Below are positions 10,721 through 21,000 of a stretch of 64,000 nucleotides of DNA, piece after piece. The notes beneath the pieces were generated by a model, which saw only the letters and a list, made by a program, of their open reading frames with translations, had not been told where the DNA came from and did not search any database. The stretch spans positions 606,956,209 through 607,020,208 of the forward strand of contig NC_081413.1 in NCBI RefSeq assembly GCF_030272615.1. Reading direction: 5' to 3'. Origin of the DNA: Cryptomeria japonica (Eukaryota; Streptophyta; Pinopsida; Cupressales; Cupressaceae). The number at the start of each line of letters is the position of its first letter. Position 1 is the first letter of the stretch. The position numbers and the translations under genes are program-made.

Positions 10721-13260
10721 GCAAAAATGCTCAAATTCTCCATTCAACTCCCTTAACTCAATGACATAGGCCCCAAAAGGCAAGACTCCTAGCATGATAC
10801 AAAGACTTCTTCAAACTTAATCAAAACTCGACCTTCGAAGCAAGACCCAGGCCTAACCAAGGGGAAGCTTTCAATAGAGACCCCAACTTGGACCACCTAC
10901 TGACCCATCTCAACTCAAGCAAAGCCTGCTATCCTAATGAGCCCCCTGGCGACCCTTCAATGCAAAGGCCAATACCCAAGACCAGACAACCAAGCAAAGA
11001 AAACTAACCCTAGACAACAAAAAGTAGGGGTCCCCATTCCCCATTTGCAATGGGGTGATGTGTGAATATGTCACAACAATATGTTGACATGGAAATGGAA
11101 GTGTGTGAAAATATTGTCATATCAGCAGCTTTTGCCTTGCCAGTTAAGCCATCTGATGAGATGCTTAGCAACAGTACCTTGGATGTTGATGTGTGCACTG
11201 ATGATAGCACACAAATTGCTGCTAATCATGAGGTGAGTGATGTGGATACAGCCTCATATCACAGTGTAAATTTTGGGTCAGAACACTTGCATGGGAGACA
11301 TTGGTTTGAGAGTCGTCATCATTTGGTTGGGCAACTTAAGGTTAATGATGGCATGATTGCCACAACCTTAGAGCACTTTGATGTTGCTCGTCAGATGTTG
11401 GCTAAGTTTGGTTGGGGTACTCCTCTGTCAAATGAACACAGTGATAGTGGCCTTTCCCTTGCAGAGTTCCATTCACTACGAGAAGCCATTGGGATAATGA
11501 AACATAATTACTTGCAGCTACTTGCTAATAAGGATTGTCTTCTCGAGTGGGATTGTATTTGCTACGATGCATTGAAGGGGAAGGAAGAGAAGGTTGACGA
11601 GCTCACTCATGAGCTTGAGGTGACTACAAATTCATTGGAGAGCTCCCAATTGGTCCTTCAAGAGTCATAGTCACAGTTAGAGGAGTTTACTGTGGAGTTG
11701 AGCTGACCACAGTCTTCACCATCTACAGTTATAGTACAATTTCCTATAGTGGCAGTTGGTGATGATTTGATATCCATGGGTTGTAGTGGGGATGTGGCTA
11801 CATCCATCACTGATATAGGTGCAGTAATCTCGGATGGGATGAATATTTTGGTTGAGAGCAGCGGAGAACCAAATGTTGCATCAGGGTCTCCCGAGGTTTG
11901 TACTATGACAGATGATGTTGGTCAGATTGTTGATAGCTCTTGTGTGGCAATGGTGGTTTCTCCCGAGAGTTGTGTGTTAGTTCACGATGTTACTCCATCA
12001 TCTTCACAGGGGACTCACAGAGTGTCATCTGGTTGGGAGTATGGTTCTCATGTAGATTTGTTTCCCCCTCTTGGAAGCAAATCTGTTGCTTCATCCCATT
12101 CAGCTGACTCTGAATGCCAACATGTTATGTCGCAAAGTCGGTGTGATCAGCTTAAGGTTGTAGAAGAAAAGGTTGATTATGCCTCAATTTATTTTTACTT
12201 CACGGATTTGTTTATTGAGCACCTGCTTGAGAGTCCAGAGTTTCAGGAGGGACCGTGTGGAGTCACTAAGGATACTCTCATCCGAGGTTCATGCGACATT
12301 CAACATTTGGTGGGAGCGATTGTAGATACTCTGACTACAATACTTCCTCATAGAGATTTTGTGGTTGGGATTGCATAAAGGTTTACCAGAGCCCCTACCC
12401 AATTAGTTATTCAAGGTCAGAGATTGGAGCCATCTCGTGATTCCAAAGTTGTCAGTGATGAGCCATTGACAAAGGTTGGAGCTTTCTACCGTAATTACAC
12501 AGTGAGGAGTGCTCATCATTTTTCTTTTGATCCACATGTGGAGGACTTGATGATGCATCGGTGTGAATTGGCTTCGGGATTATACCATCCTTGGTGGGAT
12601 GGGTATTCACCATCTTCAGTAGATGGAAGTAGCAGCTGCAAGTTGGTGGGGGACTACTTGAAGAGTCAGCACATCCATGACAATTTAGCAGAGGATGGAA
12701 ATAGTGACTATGATATAGACACCATTAGGAGTTCTTATCTCCACAGTACGGATGGATGTGAGGTTCGGTAACATTGGGACACAAGTGGCGACAAGGTTAG
12801 CATTGTAGTTTGGGTGGGTCTTATTGGTTGGCTTCACCACTTTTGGTATGGCGAAGTTGGGATCAATGTTGAGAAGCAGAAGTTTGAGGATGTTCATTTT
12901 GGCAGTCTTCTATTCAGGATTTGGGATCCTGGCATTCAGCCGAGCATTGAGTATAGAGTTTGGGATTCTTTGGGTACATCGGGATTCCAAACAGGGTTTA
13001 CAGTTGAGCATTGCAACATGTTCAGTGTCCTGAGAGTATACCAGTTCATCCTTGGCCTTCTTGAACATGTTTTGATGTTGAAGCACTATTCTTGTGCGTA
13101 GGGGTTGGGTAGTCGGCGTGATGTTTGTCCTTTTGCAGATGTGTTTATGTTGGTGCTACAGGGGTTTGTTGTAGATGTGGGACATTTCACAGTTCATCTT
13201 TTGGAGCTCTGGTGGAGTGGAGTTGCTTCGCAGTAGAGATTGCTTGAGGACAAGCAATTT

Positions 13261-13274
13261 CAGGGAGGGTAGAT
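13261..13274 (+). promoter_or_regulatory. E1 polypurine tract
   Basis: cagggagggtagat lies directly before the 3' LTR. It is the expected site for plus-strand DNA priming. Confidence 0.75.
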
Positions 13275-14654
13275 TGTAATGTCCCCATTTTCGTGAGAAT
13301 CAGAGTTCGAGGGATTAGCCTATTATTTGGACTCTCATAGGCTAATATGTTTGGATAGAGAGTCTCAATGGCAGTTCCACTTCTTCAGTTCAGTCTTGGG
13401 TTCAATTCTAGGCCTTTGCAGTCAGTGTTTGAGCTTAGTTGAGGAACTTACTATTTATAGTAAGTCAATTTGACAGTAGTGCTATCTTTAGTCAGAACAC
13501 TTAGACACATGGGGGTTATACAATGTTGAATCTAGCTTTAGACGACACGTCAAAAGACTAAATATTGAGGGAGATATTAATATTTTAGTGGTTTAAGTTA
13601 TTTAATTAATTTATGTGGATATTATAAAGTCATAAAGTGGCTTTATAATAATTTAAAAGCCACTTAAATATTATAAAGTGATTTTTTAAATCACTTTTGT
13701 GATTCGTTCTCCCGATCCAGTCAAGTCCAGATCGAAAGGCATGGCTCGTTAAATGAAAAAGGACGCCTAAAATCATTTTAGAACTATGTAAAGTAATTTA
13801 AATACATTTAATGTATTTAAAATGGCAATTGGGCATACCTTCTTGGAATTCGTGCCATTTGGGGTTAAAAGAGGAAAAAAAAATTCAACCTCAATTCATT
13901 ATTGATTATTTGACATTGCTTGCAAATGCTATGTGGAATTCTTTGACAAGGGTTTCAAAGGTTTTGCCATTGGAGAACGATAATTCTTCATGGATCTATG
14001 ATTTTGAGGCTATGAAAGATCAGTTGAATTATTGCAATTGTGAGGGCTTCGTCCACGAGTCTTACTGTGCTTTATCAAAAGTTATGTCCTTCAGTTATTT
14101 GCAAATTTTTGAATAAGGGAAGGGGCATTCAAATTTAGACACCCCAATTTGCAACATTTTCAATCCAATAAGCCAACCATACCATCTCTCTTGCTGGTTG
14201 TACATTTTCTAGCTTGGCACGTTGGGTCCAGAATAGGGGCATTTTGTTCTAGAGGGCTGAAATGCCTTCCTTCTTGCATTCTGGTTGCACCATTCCCAAC
14301 GCCTAGCACATACAGGTTATTCCATCTCTTTCCTGGCTTGGAGAAATTGCATTCTTGACTTGTGCACCTTGTTTTGTCAGTTTTACAGTTTTGGATGGCA
14401 AATTCCAGAATTTTCTTATTTAAATCATTCGAGGACCTGTGGGTATGTTTTATGTATTAGTGTCAATTGTAGCAGTTACTTGATACTTAATATAGTTGCA
14501 GTTGCTCTATACTTTTTGTTAATTAGGTTTTATGTGCATTTCTTGCTTGTCGCACTTGTTATTTTTTGCTTAAAATTCTTCAAAACCTTTAAAAAAACAA
14601 AAACAAGACAGCATTTGCCTCAACAGAAGGGTTAGAACCAGCATGGTTCTTACA
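13275..14654 (+). repeat. 3' LTR of E1
   Basis: A 1380-bp partner of 5618-6937, starting TGTAATGTCCCC and ending TTCTTACA. It carries about 50 bp near 13701-13752 that the 5' LTR lacks. Confidence 0.9.
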
Positions 14655-15102
14655 AGATAGCACCCATTTTCCTTTATGAATGGGAGGATATTTTTGTAAA
14701 CATGCTGTAATGAAGTTTCCAAATCTACATTGTTCTCGTTAAGATTTTCATTGACAATATTTTACTATAGTTCATATTAGTTGGGACTAAGGGAACTAAT
14801 GTGGAGATTATGGCCTTCTCAAGGGAGAAATGATTTATGAATGGCAGATATGAAGAGCATAATTTGAGGATCATAAGATGCAAGAGAAAATTCAAAGCTA
14901 ATTATTTAAGGCAGGAAGCAATGAAAATGGGGAGATGCAACAACTATCTAATAAATATCATTCAAGAAATTAAGTGTACACATAATTTGAGATCTCAGAT
15001 GATCATATCAAGGGGGCAAGAAATATTGTGGCAGATCTAGAGGTGAATTGAAGGGTGAAGATGTTGGGAAAAATGGTTTCTAGTCATCCTTTTCCTTCCA
15101 TG
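14655..15102. other. Unassigned 450 bp between E1 and E3
   Basis: No gene or repeat recognised. The sequence starts with the E1 target duplication and ends with the E3 target duplication (CCATG). Confidence 0.4.
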
Positions 15103-16360
15103 TGTCATGCCCCACCAAACTGAGGATAAAACGGCTTTAGGGAAAGACAAGATCACAGCTCTTTTTCTTATTATTAAATTATTCTATCAAAAGGTGGCTG
15201 ACTTCTCATTTACCAAGTCAAATTCATATACATTTAAATCATTATGATCACCCATGTTTTAGCACTCTATTGTATGGCTGCCAAGGAGGAATTATTGGTG
15301 TTTTGTTAACATACTAATAAACTCATTCTTGGCCAATTCCCTATAAGCGCCCAAGACAAAGGCATACAAATAAATGTTTGATCACTCAAATCATATGTAT
15401 AATAGTGATTCACAAGAGCAACAACTAAAGGTGATTCTAATGCAGCAGCGACAAAAAATAAAATAAGACACAGATTAATAGAAGACATGGGGAGAGCAAA
15501 GGCTGCAATTCTATATAAGACAAAGACAGCAAATAAATGACATTTATATTTTAATTAAGGCAGTGATTAGTGAGTATAAAGCAGTCATTAATAGAGGATA
15601 GCGATTATTTACTCTCAAAGAGCAGAATCAAGAGACATGATCATTTAAATGGATACCTCTTTTCAAAGCGATGTGTCTCCTCAATTAGATATGAAGATAT
15701 AAATGAAATAAGAAATTGGTATCCAAGACAATCGATCAAGGAATTGAGATGTGATCTGGATAAGAAGGCAGTGAGAAATTGGGATTATTAAGCAGTAATA
15801 ATCAGAAATTATAAAGCGGTACGATATAGCAAACTATTATATTTCTGAAGTAATTGACATGCTATATGTTGAATCCAATGTTTATTAGTTTGTGAATTTA
15901 GTAAAGGACAGAATTATTTATTTAATTAACTTACCAATCCATCAAGAATCTTAGGATTAGTAATTATTCATTTGATTTTCATAAAGTAATCATATAAGGA
16001 ATCGGCAAGGAAATCTAATAGGGAAATGCAGGAGTATGAGTTCCCTCAATTAAGTAGATCACCCATTGAGTTGGATTGACTTGGTTGTTTGTTTGGCACT
16101 CATGGGCTTAGTTGTGGAAGACAGTTTCTTGACACCCTATTGTGCTTTCCCCTCAAGTTCCTAATATGGTTGGTTATTAGGAATAAGCTATAGTGTGCAT
16201 GTTTACAAATTATCATTTTGTTTGATGTTAATTGATTTTTTTCCTAAATTCAATTGCTATTGTGTGATTTAGTGAAATAATACTTCTGTAAATAAACTGT
16301 ATTATTGGATTTGTTATTTTTGGGCAAATACCAAGTACTCCCTCAATAGGGGACATTACA
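15103..16360. mobile_element. E3: solo LTR, 1258 bp
   Basis: The sequence starts TGTCATGCCCC and ends GGGGACATTACA. It is flanked on both sides by the exact 5-bp duplication CCATG (15098-15102 and 16361-16365). No internal region, PBS or second LTR is present. The reverse complement of the right end (TGTAATGTCCCC) matches the start of the E1 LTR, which suggests a related family in minus orientation. The left end instead resembles the start of the sequence at 44572, which has a plus-strand TATA box. Orientation is therefore left open. Confidence 0.8.
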
Positions 16361-18004
16361 CCATGGGAATATCAATAAAGCTAATCTCAAAAGATTAGGT
16401 CAAAGCATATGAGCTTGCTCTCTTCATTACAATTTGTAAACTCTATGATGAAAAGGAAAGACTTTATGTAATTTTTTTTTGTATATGTGCATTCAATAGC
16501 GTCCTTTCATGACAGTCATATACAGAATGGTGAAAGAGTGTGATGGATGGATGATGAAAGCCACAAGCTTTTATTTTTGCTACCTTCCTACTAGTGGGAA
16601 TGACTGGAGTTTAAAATGGAGATTGTTATATTGGTAGAAAGGTAGATGCTTAAATTTGACTTTTGGAATTCAAGCCAATCTCTTATATTTCATATTGACA
16701 TTTTCTAGGGTGTGGGGTCTCTTAACCTAAGGTAGGTCTAGCAAACGAAATTGCTTCAAGCTAGTTAATTAGGTTGTTTAATACATTTTTAGTTTAATAC
16801 TAATCTATAAATAGATATTTATAGAAGAGAAAGTTCGCAAAATCACCTACTATTCACTTCTTACAGGAAAGCACTTTATCACAAAATAAGGAATGGTGCA
16901 TCTGATGAATGAAAATTACAATTAGATAGTCCTTATATTGAATCTTTTCTTTTCAACAGCCCTTATATAGAAAGTTTCATTGTAAATCACAATACATTGC
17001 ATTGCAAGTTTACAATCAATACACTACAAATACAAAGTAGGTAAGCCATTGGATCACAGAAATGCATCTTGTAATCACCTGATTACAAAATCAAGCTCAA
17101 GGGGATTTGCACTTATATAATTCTATCGTTTGATATACACCAGGACAACAGAAAATAAAAGACATCAACCCCAGTTTGAAACTAACAAGCTTTCTTCTAT
17201 AAGTTGAAATATAGTACAAAGCAGATATAATGTTTGCAGTTGCTATACAAACATGTAAAATATGATTTTATTATTGATGATAAATGATCATATTTCTGAC
17301 ACCAAAAAAATCCACTTCGGTACTGGCCGGTAGGAAATTCTATGTACATATCCTCCAAGTCATGCTTGAGCATGAGCACCTAATAAATATTGGATGTGCA
17401 TTTCATTTCCAGCTTTAGACAATTCAAAATCAATATGGACATATTAACGTCAAAGGAATTAGTGATACAGTTGATGACCTTTGCCACTGTACCAAAAAAT
17501 TGTGTTTCAGAAGTATCAGACACCCATAATTTTTGTTTGTCCTGCTGATGTCAGTTATAGCAGCAGCTTTGATACATGACCAGGAAGGTATGGATATTAC
17601 ATAAATATCTGCAAAAGGCTTAAAGAGATGAGTTAAATTGTACAGCCCTACAAAATTGTACATCAAGTGGAAGTGAAGGATATGGAGATTTTTTGAATAA
17701 GAAAAACAAGAAGGACCATTACAACAATATTGATCCCAAGCCAAAATATGTGGCAAAAGGATTAAGGTTACCTAGTCATACACATGTACTCTTAGTCCAT
17801 GTGCAAGTTGTTGCAAAATGAAAGAATTGTGAGGTCATCAAAATGAAGCTTTTCTGGAACAGGAGCTCATTGATAACAGTGTATGTGAAATTTGTCATTG
17901 TCTTTAATATGAGAACCATGTTTAGCACCAACGAATCTGGACATTGGCACTTGATGCTGAAATTAGTTATTGAAAAACATAGTGGAATACCATCCATAAG
18001 AATC
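16361..18004. other. 3' flank of the host kinase gene
   Basis: No coding exon recognised. This lies immediately downstream of the kinase stop codon on the minus strand and should contain its 3' UTR. A possible minus-strand AATAAA signal sits in the 'attttatt' stretch near 17264-17270. Nothing else is supported. Confidence 0.35.
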
Positions 18005-18070
18005 TCAAAGAGCCTCTCTCTTATGATCCACTTCTTTTCTTTGTTTAAGAGCACTCAATTGTCGTTCTAA
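18005..18070 (-). CDS. Kinase gene last exon M
   Basis: LERQLSALKQRKEVDHKREA, L, then TGA at 18005-18007. The acceptor is gaaatgacag, phase 0. LERQL.AL is the conserved C-terminal end of the family. Confidence 0.8.
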   Translation of the reverse strand, partial: LERQLSALKQRKEVDHKREAL

Positions 18071-21000
18071 CTGTCATTTCAGCACACAACCTTTTTTTCT
18101 CAATATCCAGGTTAAAGAACATTATATACAGGAACAGTTCTGGGGAGAATATGCTTATTAATTTCAAAATAGAGAAAATATAAATAACGGATACAAACCT
18201 TAATATTCATTCTCTTTCCTTCTTGTATCTCATGAGCGATATTTGTAACCCTGAAATTAAAAGAATTCAATCAGAATGTCTGAAGTTTTTAAAGGCCTGA
18301 AAAATCACGTCTTTTTTGAAGAATTAAATTCTGGAGAGTAATTCATGTACCTGATTTGCAACTCAACTACCTGCTGCAACAGCTCTTGTTCCCTCTCTGA
18401 AGGTGCTTCAATCTGCTTAATAATAGTAGCAGTATTAGATTTTAAGTTCAAAACGTTGCAACTTTTGAATCAAGAAATAATTCCTAACTGCAAAGAAATC
18501 AGCATTGGTTCTAAGGATGAGATATTTCATAGATGATTTGCAGACAAAATAACCATAATCATCATAATATATAAATCTCTATGCCAAAAATCATAATTGC
18601 ATGTCATTTTTTTTTTTAAAAGTAGAAAATAGTTATATATAGATATATAATTACATATATATATGTGTGTGTGTGTATACACACATGCGCGTGCGCACAC
18701 ACATACATATATGTGCGTGTGAGAGATAAATGTCGAGTTCAACGGAGGAAAACTGAAAAGATTAATTGTTTGATAGTTCTTTGACAATCAATATCATGAC
18801 ATTGAACTTTCAAGTTTGAACACAGACTAATACTAAATATAGTATCAACTTTCAAGACTCTTGAATCAGTACTTCACACTACATATTGAAATGCTGTTAT
18901 ACATGTTGTCCTCATTTTTTAATTTTAAAAAATATGACAACTGCTATGAATTTTCCCTTAAAATTTCGTAGTTTTCGTTTGTTAGGAGGCAAAGTCCCTT
19001 CTAAAATGTTCTTCTAGTCATGTGTAATTGTTCTTGTCATCTTTGTTTCAGTTTTGGTTCATTTTTTATGTCTTTTTCTTCTCTTCTTGTGCAAAATCGG
19101 GTCTTGTAGACCAAGTTGCAAGTGGGGAGGGGAACTTTTAGAAGACATTGCATGTGCATTCACTTGCTTGTAATTGGGTCTCCAAGACCCAATTACAAGT
19201 GAGTGAGGTTTTTATTTTGTTGTTTTAATGACTTGTAGTCGAGGGTTTAGAACCCGACTACAAGTTAGTTGTTTTTGTGTCTCTACTAACTTGTTATTGG
19301 GGGTTAGAGATCCAATTGTAAGTGGAGAGTCACTTTGCAAGTTATGTTGGTGTCTTTTCTTTCACTTGCAGTCGAGTATTTCAAACCCGACTACAAGCAA
19401 AAGAAGTGCCTTTTTCCTTCTTTTGCGTCGGGTCCTTATGAAGCCATTACATCTTCTCGTGCCATTATATCTTCTTGCGTCTTAAGAGGAGATCCGTTCC
19501 AGTTACATTAATGGTGTATTTGGGTTTCAATAGGACTGTTCTTCTTGCGCCTATTAGAGCTTTGAGTGAGATTTTTATATCTCTTTTCCAGCTTCCTTTT
19601 TGAGAGCAGTGGCAAAGTTTTAGGCGTATTTTCTCCTTTGGACATTGGGGTTTTTGTTTCAGGTATGTAAGTTCTCTTCTCCTTGTTTTATCTTTTTGTT
19701 TATGTTTGTTTGCTTCCTTATGTTTGTCTTGGTTCGATTGAAAGATGTAATTCGTGTTTGATCAGCGAAGGAGTTTCTTTCCCTTTGTGTAATGTGTTAG
19801 CAAGTGTCTTTTCTCCTTGCGAAATGCATCTTTCCCTTGTTATCAGGTTCTCTTGACCTGATTGCAAGTTTCATATTCATATGTGGCTTGTGTTCACTTG
19901 CAATCAACGATCACAAACTCGATTGCAAGTCTTTTTTTCCCTCCAGTTTGTATTCATGAGGGATTGCATTTGGGCCACCAAGGTTCGATTGTAAGTTTGT
20001 TATATGACTTTCATGCACTTGTAGTCGGGTGTTAAAGACCCGATCGCAAATTCATTAATATTCTTCCCTTGTAAATGCTAAGTCACGTTGCTTGCAATCG
20101 GGTCTTTAAGACCTGACTGCAAGTGCAAATGTGGAGATTTTCCTCACTCGATAACAAGTCTTTCACCTATTTGTGGTAAATGTTGCAAGCTTTTCATCAT
20201 CCATTTGCAAGACATTTCCACTTGTAATCGGGTCTTCAGGACCCAATTTCAAGTATGGAATGATAAAGTATCTTAGTTGTGCACATCACATATGTAGTCG
20301 GGTCTCCAAGACCCGATTGCAAGTGATTTCCCATATTTCAAACTCGTTTCCTTTTCATCGAGATTTCTAGATCCGATTTCAAAAGCAAACTTTGGAAGGC
20401 TCTTTCCTATTATCATACAAGCTGGCATGCTTGCATTCAGATTTCAAAGACCCGATTGCAAGTAGTGGTTTCATAATTACTCTCAAGTCCCGTGTTCCAA
20501 GCTTGCATCCATGAACTTACAGTCTGTTTCTCAAGATCAGAAATGCAACTTTTTGTCCTTTTCAAACCTTATCCAATGCGTCTCTCAAGCTTTCACAATA
20601 AATATTCAAGTAGGTCTAGGATCAAGCATTAATTTTCCAAATTTTGGTATCATGGAATCCTCTGTAGTTGCTGAAGATGTTCTCACTCTTTTGAGTTTTC
20701 ATCACAGCGTTGTAGATTCTTGTTCAATGACAGAAGAGCTGGCCTCTCCTTCCAATAAGAAGATGAAATACAAATATGATAAATATCAGAATGAGATCGC
20801 TCCTTCTCAAGTGAACTCTCTGGTGGATGAGATCAAGGACACAAAGATTGGACATGTGGATATGTTTGAGTTTCTAGAAAGAGCAAAGGGATCGCCAACT
20901 CATGGCATGCGGTTGCTCCTGAATAGTCACATCCATTTGGTTTCCACTTTCCCAGTGGCTGCCTTGGAGCCAGAGTTTGTGCTTGCATGTGCTTCTCATT

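Larger units (their letters stand above)
7734..11078 (+). mobile_element. E2A: long solo LTR nested in E1 ORF
   Basis: A 3345-bp sequence with TGTTG...CAACA ends, flanked by the exact 5-bp duplication ATATG (7729-7733 and 11079-11083). Copies at 27715 and 62609 start the same way (TGTTGA.GTGT...) and share internal blocks in the same order: the palindrome aaccctaattagggtt, then 'caggtacattgaatctgg'. Copies A and B also share the end block 'ttgcaatgggg.gatgtgtg'. No internal domain, PBS or ORF is seen, so the simplest reading is a solo LTR of a family with unusually long LTRs. A TATA-like box about 830 bp in suggests plus orientation and a very long R-U5. Confidence 0.85.
7148..12771 (+). pseudogene. 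E1 internal ORF, unrecognised, six stops
   Basis: Starting at MKSIEELMEEFMQACQNYDK, one frame runs to 7733, is interrupted by E2A, and resumes at once after its duplicated target (VDMEMEVCEN) to end at 12771. With the insertion removed it is about 757 codons in a single frame, with six in-frame stops (near 7571, 7610, 7682, 11668, 11704, 12376) and no frameshift that I can see. The protein is acidic and serine-rich, with a probable coiled coil at KGKEEKVDELTHELEVTTN. I recognise no domain. Every stop could derive from CAG, CAA or CGA by a C-to-T change. Its closeness to both LTRs shows it is the element's own cargo. It could be a degenerate gag-like or element-specific ORF; no function is assigned. 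Confidence 0.6.
5618..14654 (+). mobile_element. E1: full-length LTR retroelement without pol
   Basis: Two long direct repeats (5618-6937 and 13275-14654) begin TGTAATGTCCCC. The 3' copy ends TTCTTACA and the 5' copy TTCTTGCA. The pair is flanked by the exact 5-bp duplication AGATA (5613-5617 and 14655-14659). A primer-binding site matching initiator tRNA-Met follows the 5' LTR by one base, and a purine-rich tract abuts the 3' LTR. The internal part has one long decayed ORF with no protease, RT, RNase H or integrase motif, so this looks like a large non-autonomous (LARD-type) derivative that would depend on another element. It was later split by E2A. In the first ~80 bases the LTRs differ at about five positions, so it is clearly older than the copia element at 25481. 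Confidence 0.9.
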
